Positions 33,835 through 46,079 are shown, numbered from the stretch's first letter. The stretch: DNA of 64,000 nucleotides from Vitellaria paradoxa (GCA_019916065.1 CM034238.1:38407375-38471374), one strand, 5' to 3'. The notes: generated by a model not told the origin, from the letters alone. Translations and numbers: made by a program.

Positions 33835-35432
33835 CACTAACTTAGGAAGTTGTAGTCCTTTTTGGTTCTAGATAATTTTTGTTTTGCTTTTTGAGATTTT
33901 TTGACTTTTGTCGAACTTTTGAACTATAACTGATGATATATTTTGCTGTTAAAAGTTAAATGTGAAATCCTATTGAATTTGAATTGGAAATAAATGAAAT
34001 GAAGTATCTTTTCAGTTCATTACTTGATTCAAAGTGTGTACATGATTGATTAATGTTTATTTTTTAGAATTCCTTGTGATTTTTTCTTTGAGCATTAAAT
34101 GTTAATATGGAGTTCATAATTTTGACACTACTAAAATTGTTTAGAATTGAATTATGAATTAAGGAATTGTATGAGTATGAATTCATGAACATAAGTTTAA
34201 CTCAAGAAATGCATGCATTTATTCTCTAATAAGTAGAGATTAACCTTACGAGATTTGAGCATTTAGCTTTCTTTGTTAAATGATTGAAACAACTTTTACA
34301 TGTTCTTCACATCAATGTTCTTTCAGTAGCTTTAAATACTTGTTTTGAATCTATAGCATGAGAAACACATCAACTTGGGTTATGACCATTGGAATAGATG
34401 TGTAAACTCAAATGAACCCTTGGAAGTAAAGTAGGCCATCCTTAAATCTGTTGAGCTTTATTGACCTTTTCTTTTTATTAATTTCCTCTAAGAACCATGT
34501 TGAGTCTTGAATGCATAAATGCATAATTCTTTTGGAGCCTTGAATAATACCCTAACCTTTACGAGATATTAATAGCCCACCTAAGCGCCTTGGTAGTGCA
34601 TTAGCTTAAAAAGGGTAGAGTGAGCAAGAAAAAAAATTGGGGATTTCAAGGAAAGGGAGGTTAATAAAAAGTAAAGAAGGGAAAAAGAGAGTGATAAAAG
34701 GACATGTGTTAAAGACCTATCAATTCAAGTCAAATGAAAAAAAAATTAGGCATATCGGCTGGACAATCAAGGAATGTCCCCAAATATTGAATCAAGAACA
34801 TGAAAAATTAGAAACGTTGATTTTTGTGAAAAAGTTCACATGAGGGCGATATAAAAAAAAAAAAAAAAAGAGAGAGAGAAAGAAAAGAGGGGGGAAAAGG
34901 AAAGAAAGAAAAGATTGAGTGAGATTGAGAAGAGAGGGATAAAGTCTATGCATTTAAGGCACTTTTTGAATATCCCATCCTTTCTTTGGTCCCACATGCA
35001 ACCCCCTAGCCCTGTTACAACCTAATAAAGACCCAACAGATCTAAGGTGTCAAATGAGTTGAAATTGAAGTTCTTAATGTGAAATGGTTCAAGATTCTTT
35101 TTTGTTATAGATTATTCCTGTCATAGAGTTACACCAAGTTGAATATTCATTGAATTCTATCATTTTTTATTTAAGGAAGATTCTTACTAGGATTTGGTTT
35201 GTGTTCTAATGAAGGATTATGAGCATAAGAAATTGATTTCATATTTCAAGACCATGCAATGAATGAAGTGTTGCATTTATGGAATATTCATGTTGACTTT
35301 TGATTGTTGTGAGGAGTTTAACTCAGAAATTCAAAAGAATTTATATTGAAAAACTATGTGCAACTTTGAATTGGGATGAGTACAGCAAAGTGCTTTTTGT
35401 TAAGCTAATTTGCTAGGGTCTAGCAAATCTCA
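33835..35432 (+). other. Athila 3' untranslated region
   Basis: No ORF of interest. Purine-rich near 34625-34930, ending in the polypurine tract before the 3' LTR. Confidence 0.55.
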
Positions 35433-35443
35433 GATTGGGGGGG

Positions 35444-37120
35444 TGTGATTGTACTATGAAAAGTACAATTATAAACCTTAAATTGTGGGTTATTAGGTGA
35501 ATTTATATTTTAAAAAGATGAAATGGTGAGTTTTAATCTATTAATGAGGATTTCTTGTGAACTACAGGTGATTGAGAGGAAAATAACAAAAATTGGACCA
35601 AAATAAAGAAAATAAGGAAAGTGGTTCAAACACTTATTTGAACCACAGTTTGTTCGAACACTTGTTTAACCCCAAAAGGCACAACAGATCAAACAACAGC
35701 AGAATTGTCTAAGTGAAAAAAAGTGTCTTGAACCTTTGTTCGACTACATCTTGTTCTACCATGGTTAGAACAACAAAAGCTGGTGCAGCAAAAGAAGTGA
35801 AAATTTTGGCTAGGGAAAAGCTATTTGAACATTTGTTCAAACCGTGTTTGGTTCAACCCCTATTCAATCAACAGAATAGCAACACCATCATAAGGCAAGG
35901 GAAAGTTCTAAGTGTGATAGTTGGGTTCGAACATTGGTTCGAACAGACTCTTGTTCTAATGTTGATTCGATCGACAGAGGTTGTAATGAAGATTAAGTGA
36001 AGAAAAAGCTAAGTTCGGGAAGATGGTTCGAAACCATGACTCGTTCAAACTTTTTTTTGATCAACAAAAGAGATGTAAGGTCCAACTAGAGCAAAAATGG
36101 CTAAGTCCTAGAAATCGTCGAACTTTTGTTTGAACTACCATCTTGTTCAAACCAACCTACAAATAGAGGAATTCTATAATACAGTTTACTATGAAAGGGC
36201 AAATAAGCACTTTTGTATTATGTTATATATAGGCAAGAGTGAGGTCGTTTGAGGGAGCTCTTTATTACATACAGTTCAGTTTTTCAAGATTTCATTTTGT
36301 AGAGAGAGAATTTAGAGAGAGAAAGTAGATCAGTTCACATTTCTATTGAATTTGTGTATCTAAGCTTCAGATTATGAATCTCTTTTCTTCATTGTCAAGT
36401 AATCTCAATTCAATTATGAGTGAGTAGATCAATTTTCTTGGATTCAAGGCAAGTCTTATAGTTGATTTATATATAATCCAAGGTAATAAGCTTAATGTTC
36501 CATTCTTGATGAGTTTATGGATCAATTTGTGTTTGATATGAATTTTTCCTTGAATTTGAGTTAAAATTTCAAGTGAATTTTGAAGTCGTATAATTTATGG
36601 TTTTTGTTTATGAAATTCTACTTAGAATTATCATACATTTTTATTAAAATTGTATGGTGATTGCTAATTTTAGATTTCATATGAAGAATCTAGAGGTTAT
36701 GTATATAAGGTGTTCGATTTGAAATCGTAATAAGATTTTGTAGTTAAATTTTGATTCAAATCAGATTTAAATTGTTCCAATATGGTTTTCTATAGAAATA
36801 TCTTCCGTGCTACTTTTTAGAAGTGTATATTGAGTAATTAAAAATCCTTGGAATTAAAATAACTATAAATTTGTTTTGGATCCAAGACTTTCTTTAATTT
36901 GTTTTATTTAAAAAAAAAACGTTCTATTCAAATCACCATTTCCAAAACCAATTCAATCTCTACCATTCATTGTGAGATCAAGTTTTGTCTACAAATTTGC
37001 CAAAAATTGTTAGTTCATTTATTTTTGCTTAAGGCTCTCTATCGACACAATTCGGTACTTACCAGTTATTGTACTTCAATAGACACCTTGCACTTGGGGT
37101 TAAGTCAATATTAATAAACA
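35444..37120 (+). repeat. Athila 3' LTR
   Basis: Begins TGTGATTGTACTATGAAAAG directly after the G-rich PPT. Contains the 97-bp tandem repeats, a TATA-like TTATATATAGG near 36224-36234, and a long U5. The 3' end is set at the last ...ACA before the next repeat array because no second LTR exists to compare with. Confidence 0.65.
35625..36160 (+). repeat. Degenerate ~97-bp tandem repeat with palindromic motifs
   Basis: Five to six units start near 35626, 35729, 35826, 35925, 36024 and 36117. Each opens with variants of GTTCGAAC (for example GGTTCGAACATTGGTTCGAA), then an A-rich half with AACAGA/AACAAAAG and AAGTGA. Units are diverged (perhaps 60% alike). Located in the U3 of the Athila LTR. Confidence 0.7.
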
Positions 37121-37136
37121 TTAGAATCGAGCAAGT

Positions 37137-37435
37137 AATAGTCCCACTAGGCCTCCCTAGTGGTTAACTCAAAAAAGCATGATCCTACTAGTGCTCCTAG
37201 TAATTGACTCGAAAAAGCATGGTCTCATTAGGGCTTCCAGTGATTGACTCGAAAAAGCACAGCCCCATTGGGGCCCCCAGTAGTTGACTTAGAGTGGTTG
37301 ACTCGAAAAAGCATAGTCTCATTGGGGCTTTCAGTGATTGACTCGAAAAAGCATAGCCCCATTAGGGCTCCCAATTATTGACTTAGAGAAGGCAAGTCCC
37401 ATTAGATTTTCTTAGTAGATAACACGGAAAAAGAG
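37137..37435 (+). repeat. ~50-bp tandem repeat array
   Basis: About six units of the type CATAGYCCCATTRGGGCTYCCAGTGATTGACTCGAAAAAG, with TTGACTCGAAAAAGCA as the best-conserved core. Several units contain a small hairpin such as CCCCATTGGGG. It sits at the junction between the Athila LTR and the 3' part of the Tat element; Tat-lineage elements often carry tandem repeats here. Confidence 0.8.
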
Positions 37436-38140
37436 TAAGCTCAGTTGTTCCATTTCAGTATATAATTCAAGCATGTAAGTTTGATGTATTTACAGATTAA
37501 AAGCTCTTGTTTGGATAATAACTACTTTTTAGATGATTTAGAAAAGTGGAAAATTAATGTCCCGACTACATTACATGAAAAAACATAGTAGAAAAGCGAC
37601 AATGGTTCGAGTTCATTTACTTAGAAAGATTCCCTACCATTTAAATTGTGGTCGGTCATATATTAAAAGACACTTTAGTTCAACTCATGATGATTTAAGT
37701 ATATGGTTAAGTTGTCAAATTATTCTCATAAGTGTGTAAACGTTATATACTTACTTTACATTTATCACCTTGTGAGTTCAATTGTTTATAAGTTATCATA
37801 CCACAAGTGTGGTATGCTCGGGCTTGATTGAAAGGACATATTAATTGTTTAAGTGTTAAAGTATAGCATAATTGAAGCAAATTCAAAGGAAAGCATGAAA
37901 AGTGTTAAGGATCAAGTACTCAACAACTATCTGACAGAATTAAACTTTATTATGTTAAAGGTAAATTTAAACTAAATATGAAGCTTAACAAATTAACAAA
38001 AATAGTAACTATACAATATTAACCAAAAAGGAGAAAGCACAAATTTCAAATCCTATTTTTATTGAATGAGAAAGTTTGTCATTACATTGTTAAAAAAAAA
38101 AAAGGAAGAAAAAAGAAAAAAGAAGTCTTCATTTCTCTAC
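37436..38140. other. Tat 3' region, non-coding
   Basis: No gene seen. Contains a perfect inverted repeat at 37797-37816 (CATACCACA-AG-TGTGGTATG). Confidence 0.55.
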
Positions 38141-38149
38141 AGCTTCACT

Positions 38150-40663
38150 TTAGGGGTTCTTTGGATCAGAAGTGGAGGCTTCATGAGTACTGGCAATTTG
38201 AGGTTCATTTTGGACCTCCACTTCACCTTCTTCCAGCTCTTCACCCCCAACAGTGTCAATCGATGGAGTTGGAGGAGAGGGACTTTTGTTGAATCTAAAT
38301 CGGGGGATTCTTTCATTTGGGTAAGGCCAGGGCACGTCCTTGTAGATCTTCGAGGTCGACTCGATGGATGCTTTCTTCATGGCAGCCTCCCATTGAGGAA
38401 GTATTCCTTTCACATATCAATGACTTGGTGGGTAAAATCTTAGAGATTCTTCTCAATTTCTTAAGTAGCCTTCTCCTCGACTACCTTTAGTTCTTGATCT
38501 TTCAGCTCCAAGGTGTCATCTTGTTCTTGAGATCAATTTTAAGCTTCACGATCACTTTTTTCTAGTTGAGTTGCTCCAATTGAGATTTATTCAACTCTTT
38601 CGCGATCTTCTCTTGCTCGGCCTTCGTGATATTAAGATCAGCCCTGACCTCTACTAATATCTTACCCTTTTTCAGTGACTCCTTATCCTTGGAGGCTAAG
38701 AGCTTGTCAACAACATCGAATTTCCTCTCGTTGGCCTCCACCCTCTCCTTTGCAGCTACCACCTTGGCCTCTGCAGCCTTTAGCTGTAATCTCAGCTGTG
38801 TTTGCTGCTCCCTAAGGGCAGTCAATCTTGCATTTTTTGCTCTTCCTCAAGCTCGGCGATAAGGAAGACTGAGATAGAAAGAGAAAGAAAAGAAGGGAAT
38901 AAGTCAAAAAAGATGAAAGTAGAGAGATAAACAATGAATAAAATATACAAAGGGTAAACAAAACTTACTGTTAAGACATTCTTTAATAGAGTGTCATGCA
39001 GATCCACATCTCGACTCCTCGTAAGCTTTTCTTGATCACGTGAAGGGATTACTCCCTTGAGGAAATTGTTGGGATGGATTAGTGTAGAGTCTCAAACTAT
39101 AAAAGCTCGGTTGCTGGGAGTTCTATAGGCAGGAACTGTTATTTGTGGAATGAAAGGATGAGTGCCATGGATCGAGTTCTATGGAGGAACGGCTTGAAGA
39201 GTAATTGGCTCGGGCCTTCTTTTTATAGCCTTAGAGGCATTTGGCTATTGAAGGGGTGGATTTGGTGGTTGGCGAGCATCCTCAGATTGTTGCAGAAGGG
39301 CTAGTAGTGCATCAAAAAAAGGAAAACCCTCCAGAATGATTAAGTCATTCGATTCACTGACTTTCTGCTTCTTTTTTGGCTTGAGGGTCCTCCTTATCTA
39401 TCCGAGTAGTCTTTCAGGAGTCCTCAGCTGGCTCCCTTATTAAATCACCAAAGGCCTTTTGTTCAACTCTAGTTGTTTTGTTTTTATTTTAAGGCCTCGC
39501 TTAGCTTTCGTAGCTGCTGCCTGTACAACCTTCTTCTTTACTGCTTCTACTTTTGCTACCCTCTTTTTGGTAGCCTCTATCTTTTTCTTCTTCACCATCT
39601 CTTCGAAAGTTTTTTTCACCTCCCTCTTTAGAGCCATTGCTTGCTTGGATGTGTCAATAAGAGTAAGGGTTGTCTCTTCTTCCTCCTTTACCTTGAGGGC
39701 TTCGCGAATGTAAGGCTCCACGATGGGGAAGGCCTTCAAAATCGGTTGGTTGGCAGGAATTGGGCCTTCAACAGCGAGGGTGACATTTAGAGCAGGTCAC
39801 CAGGTAGGATGGTGAGCATAGTAAAACTCGAGTTTCCTCTCAATTAACTAACTAAATCACTATCGAAGGGTCTCGAAAAGTGATCCGATGGCAAACCCTT
39901 GAGGAAAGGCGATGAACGATCGATAGGTAGGTTAGAAGTTGAATAAAATAGATGCCAACCTTAAGAAAGGAAAGTTATCAAGACCACCCAAGAATTTTAG
40001 CATGGCTTCAATATATGGTAGGTCGACGAGTTTTCCTCTTGCCCAAGCCTTTTTGCTTTGATTGTCTTCATATAGAAGCAACAAATAGTTAATCAAAATC
40101 AATTAAAAATAATAAAAAACCAATGTCAATGAAAAATAGAGATGCTAAAACTCCCCGACATGGGCCCTGTGCTGCTGCAGTGACTAAGGGAAAAGGATCG
40201 TCATTGGGATGATACATCCACTCTCCCGAGATAACGCAAGCATCATCCTTCAGTCCCTTGATATTATCTAGGAGCATGTGCACTAGGGCTTTTTTAGGTT
40301 GGGATTTCAGGTACCATTTATTTTCATTTCTCCAGATTTTTTGAATGTTGTAATAGTACAATAAGTCCTACTCTGATAAATGGAACCTGTATTGATAGTT
40401 AATCTCATCTACCCCGTTCACTATCTTATAGAAATTGTGGGAGACAAACCTAGGGAAAGATTAACTCTGTGAAACATTTTCCAAAGAAATGAGAAGATAG
40501 GGAACCTCAGGCAACCTTCTATGATAGTGACGATGGGGAACATCTGTAGTTCTCAATCTTCTTCTTGAGCTAGTCTAATGTTTATGTTGTTGGGAATGTT
40601 GCATTTTTGTTTGAAAGCAACGATCACCTCACTAAACCTTAGTTCTTCAGCTAACTTACCCAT
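38150..40663 (-). pseudogene. Antisense ORF of the Tat element (broken)
   Basis: On the strand opposite to gag-pol, pieces of one long protein lie in order. The start is at 40663 (MGKLAEELRFSEVIVAFKQK). Next comes a segment resembling the putative gypsy-type transposon domain (FPIVTIIEGCLRFPIFSF, then KWYLKSQPKKALVHML in the frame 40361-40089). Then come a Lys/Glu-rich coiled coil (39739-39440), a second coiled coil (38825-38562, with REQQTQLRLQLKAAEAKV) and an acidic tail (38413-38150). Stops and frame changes separate them. Antisense ORFs between pol and the 3' LTR are known from Tat-lineage elements such as Grande; their function is unknown. Confidence 0.7.
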
Positions 40664-41180
40664 CCTAATCCCAAATCGAATGGAAAATATGAAAAAAAAA
40701 AAAAACCCTAAGGACTCACCAAGATAGAATTTTGTATTGGGGATGGAATTGCAGAGAGAAGGATTTAAGGATCATTGGAATGTTGAAGATAATTTGAAAA
40801 GCACAGAAAAGGTAACTAAGTCAAACACCCAGAGTATATATATACGTATGTTTGTGTGTATCTCATAAATTGAAAAAGGGCGCGTGACTGGTGGCAAAAT
40901 TTTTTATTAAATGTATCGTCTGAATTGATATCACTATGACGGCTGACAGGCTTCTTTTAGGGTTTCCATGATGGTGTTTATCATTTTACATGCTGGAATG
41001 TGAAAGGGTTTTCAAACATTATAAATGAGCCAAAAAAGTCACAAATCAAAAAGAGGCACATCAAAGATAAATCTTAACTTGAGGATATGAAGACATTCCG
41101 TATAAATAAGTTAGGTATCATTTTTGACGCCTTATACTCTGCTTGAGTAATAAATTATTCCAACCAAAGTGGGAGTATAA

Positions 41181-41873
41181 TGTTGGTACAAAATAAATTA
41201 GGGACACTTGGCATCTTCCTAAGCACAATAGGATGAGATACATGGCATTGTCTCGAGCACGATATAAATGTGCCCAACATTGTTTTGATAATTAGAAAGT
41301 CGCTGCAGATTGGGTCCCACCACCTGGTGATGTGATTGTAACCTTAAATGCCAAATGGTAACAAATAAACTGAATTTATTGTTGTAATGTTAAATTAGTT
41401 AGTTTGTTCCTTTACAAGTGGCAGACAAATGTGATATTTAGACATTTCTAAAAGCTGTATCCTATCTATTCAAACGCTCACTTTGCCCATGCGCATTTAA
41501 TGCAAAGTGAGGAGCATTAAATATGATATGAAAAGCATTTAATGCAAAGTGAAACACCGGATACATGAAAATATGCATACGAGACACCCAATCATTACAA
41601 TTGAATTATTTTTACATTAATTTATTTATACTGTCTTACTATAAATACAGGACTTAGCCTCAAAACTCAAGTAAGCTCACTATTGTCAACCAGTCACATT
41701 ACTCTTTCCTTTACAATTTATTCAAGCTATTTTCTAATTTTACCATCAGAAGGTTTTCTAGTCGGGAACCCTCTCCAACCGTAACCTCTGTTTTCTTATG
41801 CTCTACAGGCTTAAATTTGACTTTACTAGTTGACGTGGCAAGCAATTCTAGGAGTGTTTTTTATTACCGAGCA
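41181..41873 (+). repeat. Tat 3' LTR
   Basis: 693 bp, TG...CA, preceded by the PPT and followed by the TACAT target duplication (41874-41878). Confidence 0.88.
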
Positions 41874-41884
41874 TACATTATTTT

Positions 41885-42120
41885 GTATGCAAGTATTTAG
41901 CTCAAGATCATATCTTATTAATTGGCTGAAGATATGGGTATAAAATTAGACATTGCCATCATAATTGTGAACTCAAAAAAAAAAAAAAAAGGTGCAATTA
42001 TCATTTTAAGTTGAAAGAATTGCCATGTGAATATGATAATTGGAAAATCAAGGTTTTATATGGTATGCACAATCACGTAATAGGTGAGACGATTGGCTTG
42101 TAATATTATATAGTTTTACT
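41885..42120 (+). pseudogene. FAR1/MULE-type DNA-binding domain fragment
   Basis: Downstream of a poly-A run, the frame at about 41990-42110 reads CNYHFKLKELPCEYDNWKIK and then LYGMHNHVIGETIGL. This is the C...W.....HNH pattern of the WRKY-GCM1-like zinc domain in FAR1-related proteins and MULE transposases. The preceding sequence gives DMGIKLDIAIIIVNSKKKK in another frame, as expected just upstream in that family, but the Cys-rich link between them is lost. It is a relic, and the Tat element lies directly upstream. Confidence 0.6.
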
Positions 42121-42220
42121 TTATCTGAGTATGTCAATTATTAATTTATACTTGTTCAAGGCTTAATTTTATTTTAATCATCTCATTCTCTTGTATTTTT
42201 GGTACTTTATTATTTTCAGG

Positions 42221-42960
42221 TGTGATACCCTAGTGTTTAAGGCCTTACAAACACAAAGAAGGCAAGAGAATAGAAGCTAAGACAAGAAAGTACAAAAATA
42301 AGGGCAAGAAGTTATTAGGGCAATTTATCAAACACACAGAATCCATGCCGAAAGGGGGCCCTTTGCCCATTTCTAATACCTTTTAGCCATACTCGTGCAT
42401 CCAAAGGGCCACGCATGACAAGCCTAAGGCTATCCAAGTGCAAAGGCATGCCATAAAGTCAATATCAAAACCAATAGGCCACCTTCTAGTCTAAGCAAGT
42501 CAACCTTGAAGGCCATAACATCTTCATGCCAATCCAAAGTCTCAAGAAAGCTCCTAGGTGTTCAACCAAGTGCCCATAGCATGTATAAGCCAAACAAAGG
42601 CAAAGAAAGCAAAACAAAGCAGGTGCATATTGATGGGTTGAGAACGCATAAGCCTGCGTACCCATGCTTACTAATGCGCCAAGAACGCACAATGGAAACT
42701 TGTGCAGATACATAAGTACATGTGCCCTGTTGATTTTTCTTTATTTCAGGACTTTTTAGTTATTTAAAGTGTGGGGCTTATAAATACCAACTCTAGGGTT
42801 CTAAGGTCAAGATCCTTGATAATTTTACAAACTTTTGAGAAAGAGTGAGTAAGCCTCCTTGGTCTCCTCTCTCTCCTCTTCCATTACCCTCCATTTTTAT
42901 TCTTCTTTTGTTAATTTCTTGTAATCTAATGTTGCTAGAGTTGAATTGTGTGAGTATGGA
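42221..42960 (+). other. LTR-like segment, unassigned
   Basis: Starts TGTGATACCCTAGTG, is GC-richer than its surroundings, and has a TATA box (GCTTATAAATACC, near 42777-42789) followed by pyrimidine-rich sequence, as in plant Gypsy LTRs. No second copy, PBS or target duplication could be found, so a solo LTR is only a possibility. Confidence 0.3.
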
Positions 42961-43433
42961 CTTAGGGGCTTGAATTCAAGCTTTGTATAAATTTGTTTTG
43001 AGGTAATCTAAAATCACTTTCTATCATTTACTCCACTCCAAAACTTGGCAAAGCAGTTCAAACTACTAAATAAAATAAGGAACCACGCAGAAAGAATCAG
43101 TCGGGCTAATTAATTCTTCTGGTTCTGAAATCACCATCCTCGATGTTCTGCCCCGTCAAGCCTCCAATCACAACAATACTCCTCTACTACTGGAATATCA
43201 AAATGTGAACACTGAGACACTTTCGATTCAGCAAACCTCCCTGATGATCATTTGGAAACCTCTACCAACCACTAAGGTGATGTTAATTCTCCATCTTCTT
43301 CTAATTATGATGATAATAGCTAGGAATATATGTTGTCAAGGAGTTAAAGAAAAAAATAAGAGAAACTCTTGCATGCAATTGCCCAAAAGAATAAGGCCTC
43401 TTTGGCCAAGCTTTTTGCTTAACTTCACTCCAA

Positions 43434-44130
43434 ATGAATTGTGTAGTATGGAATATTAGGGGTCTAAATCACCCCCTAAAGCAAACCAAGATTAGGAAAT
43501 TAATAAAGAGTTCTTCTCTTAATTTTATTGGTATTTTGGAAACCAAAATTAGAAGCCACAATATTATGAATACTTGTCACTCCATATCCTATTCTTTCAT
43601 TTATTTTGGCAATCAAACTTATGAATTACCTGCTAGAATTCTACTTTCATGGGACCTCGCCATTTTAGATGTGAAAATCTTATTAAGCTCAGCTTAATCT
43701 ATTTTTTGTCATGTTACTCATCATTTGTTGTCCATGGAATTTTTGCCACTATTGTTTATGCTTTCAGTGATAGGAAAACACGTGAGCTATTATGGAAAGA
43801 TTTGCTTGCTAACCACTCCTTGATTGATAATGCTACTTCTTGGATTCTAATGGGAGACTTCAATGTAGTTAAAGAGGAGAATGAAAGAAATGAGACGAGT
43901 ATTGATAAACAAGATGTCCTTGAGTTCAATGAATGCCTTGATGCCATAGAAGTGGTGGACCTGCGATACTTGGGATGTCAATATACATGAAATAATAAAT
44001 AAGAGGATGGATTCTGAATTTACAGTAAGTTGGATAGAGCACTGGTGAATGAAAGGTGGCTAAGCTTATTTTCAAACTCAGAGCCCTTCTTCCCCACCCC
44101 AAGCATCTCAAATCACTACCCAATCATTAC
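43434..44130 (+). pseudogene. LINE apurinic endonuclease (broken)
   Basis: Frames 43434-43697 and 43649-43990 carry the start NCVVWNIRGLNHPLKQTKIR, the Glu motif GILETKI and SWILMGDFNVV. The frame 44030-44863 begins with the end of the domain (LDRALVNERW). The final motif, normally S-D-H, reads SNHYPI near 44110-44125, so a catalytic Asp is replaced by Asn. The intact enzyme nicks target DNA to prime reverse transcription. Confidence 0.85.
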
Positions 44131-46079
44131 AAGCATTCGGACTAACATCAAATTTGTAAGAAAGCCATTTAAATTCTTCAATTTCTGGACAAAACACAAG
44201 GAATATGTAAGTATAGTAGAAGGAATTTGGTCTAAACCTATCCGTGGCTCCTTAACAGTTAAGCTTTGCTCTAAGCTCAAAACTCTCAAGCTAGCTCTCA
44301 AATACTTCAACTCCAAGCATTATGGAAGTATATTTACCAAGGTTTCAGTTGCTAAGGAGAAACTTGCTGCCATTCAAAGAGAGATGCAATCCAATCCAAG
44401 CCAATCACTCATGAGCAAGGAAATTAAAGCCCCTGAGACTTACACACAATTAGCTCTTGCGAAAGAAGCTTTCTTCAAACAAAAAGTCAAGGATAACACA
44501 ATTAAGGTGGGGGATCAAAACACTTCCTATTTTCACAAGAAAGTCAAAGCTCATTGTTCGAGGAATAAGATTCTTTCAATTATGGATAATCAAGGAGAAA
44601 GGCATGAAGATTATGAGGAAGTAAAATCCATCTTTATTGAGCATTATATAAAACTTCTTGGATCCACTTTTAACTACCCTCAAGATGCTTTCCACTATGT
44701 TCAAGAAGTAATGCAAACTATTATACCTTGGGATTTACTTGATTTTCTTGTTGAACATGTGACAAATGAAGAGATTAAGAGCACACTTTTCTCATTACAT
44801 CTCACAAGGCCCCTGGTCCCGATGGGTTTACCTCTCATTTTTTCGAAGATTCTTGAAATGTAGTGAAAAGGGATTTCATAGCGGCCATCAAGTCTTTTTT
44901 CTATACCAACAAGCTTTTGAAGGCATTCAACTCTACCGCCATTACATTGGTTCCAAAAGTCCCCAATCCAAGCTCAGTCACTGATTACAGACCTATCTCC
45001 TGTTGCTCAACCACATACAAGTGCATATCCAAGATCATTGCCAGTAGATTCAAGAAGCTAATGCCATATGTCATCAACCCTTCTCAAGCCGCATTTGTTA
45101 AGGGGAGAACAATCTCATATCAAATCCTTTTAATGTAAGAGCTAGTAAGGAATTATCATAGACCCAATTTATCTCTTAGAAGTGTATTGAAGATTGACCT
45201 AATGAAGGCATTTGACTCAGTCTCATAGGACCTTCTACTGATGTATTGAAAGCTCTTGAATTGCCTACAAAGTTTAGGGATTGGATTAAAACTTGTATCT
45301 CCACCCCATACTTCTCCATCTCCCTGAATGGAGCTCTTGAGGGCTATTTTCTTGGTGCTAAAGGACTAAGGCAAGGTAATCCTTTATCACCCTATCTCTT
45401 CTTACTTTCTATGGAGTTCTTTTCAAGACTATTTAATAATTCAGCTAAGGAATGTGATTTTACTTTTCATCCCCAGTGTATTAAGCCCTCTATAACACAC
45501 ATATGTTTTGCAGATGATCTATTCCTCTTGCGCACTCCAAATGAACCCATTTTCAAAATTATTCGCAAGGCATTGCAAGAATTTTATAAATACTCAGGAC
45601 TCCAACCTAATGGCCTCGAAAGCAAAGTCTACAACATAGAGCTCAATCAGCGAGAAAAATAACATCTTTGCTCATTACTTAGATTTCAATTGGGTGAGCT
45701 ACCAGTTAAATACTTTGGAGTCCCTCTTATTTCCACAAAACTCAAGTTTGAAGATTGCAAAGACCTCTTTGATAAAATAATGAAGAAAGTCAATAGTTGG
45801 ATGTCCAAATGCCTTCTAGATGCTGGAAGACTAGTCCTTGTTCAATCCATATTATTTAGCATTCAAATTTATTAGAGCATGCATTTTATCTTTCCAAAGA
45901 AAGTAATTAATGTCATTGAGCAAATTTTGAGAAGGTTCTTATGGTTAGGTGCTAAACTCAAGAAAGGGGGATGTAAGCTAGCATGGGATGAAATTTGTCC
46001 ACCGAAGAGTGAAAGGGGCCTTGGAATTCGCAAGCTTCAAGAATGGAACAAGGCCACTATGTTGAGACATTTGTGGTAA
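44130..46079 (+). pseudogene. LINE reverse transcriptase (broken)
   Basis: Frames 44030-44863, 44863-45138, 45246-45662, 45690-45875 and 45879-46079 cover the RT: VTDYRPISCCSTTYKCISKI, AAFVKGRTIS, KGLRQGNPLSPYLFLLSMEF, the catalytic FADDLFLL (about 45508-45531), then GVPLISTKLKF and the thumb region to ATMLRHLW. FADD is intact; stops and frameshifts lie near 44862, 45137, 45227-45246, 45661 and 45875. The zinc-binding tail is recognisable only weakly to about 46440. Confidence 0.88.

Larger units (their letters stand above)
29213..37120 (+). mobile_element. Athila-lineage segment lacking its 5' half
   Basis: From about 29213 the pol sequence is Athila type: the end of RT (HFMMTQGIVLGHIVSFKGIE), RNase H, integrase, a long spacer, an env-like region, a PPT (GATTGGGGGGG, 35433-35443) and a 3' LTR from 35444. 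No Athila 5' LTR, PBS, gag or protease is present. Either a nested Athila insertion later lost its 5' half together with the Tat RT-to-integrase segment, or the two elements recombined during reverse transcription. The 3' limit is uncertain, about 37120. Confidence 0.75.
25481..41873 (+). mobile_element. Tat-lineage Ty3/Gypsy element with an Athila segment inside
   Basis: LTRs of about 692 bp at 25481-26172 and 41181-41873 (TG...CA at the right copy), flanked by a perfect TACAT target duplication (25476-25480 and 41874-41878). A PBS (TGACGCCCACTGTGGGG) follows the first LTR and a PPT (AAAGTGGGAG, 41166-41175) precedes the second. Inside are gag, protease and the first part of RT on the plus strand, then an Athila-type block from about 29213 to 37120, then tandem repeats and a long degenerate antisense ORF. 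The LTRs differ at about 15% of sites in the first 140 bp, so the insertion is old. All ORFs are broken. Confidence 0.88.

Noticed and set aside
37137..37435. CRISPR-like array
   Set aside because: The units are directly adjacent, with no unique spacers, and the DNA is plant nuclear.
38062..38443. Plus-strand ORFs at 38 kb
   Set aside because: They overlap the minus-strand antisense ORF of the Tat element and start in a Lys-rich poly-A run; they have no domain support.
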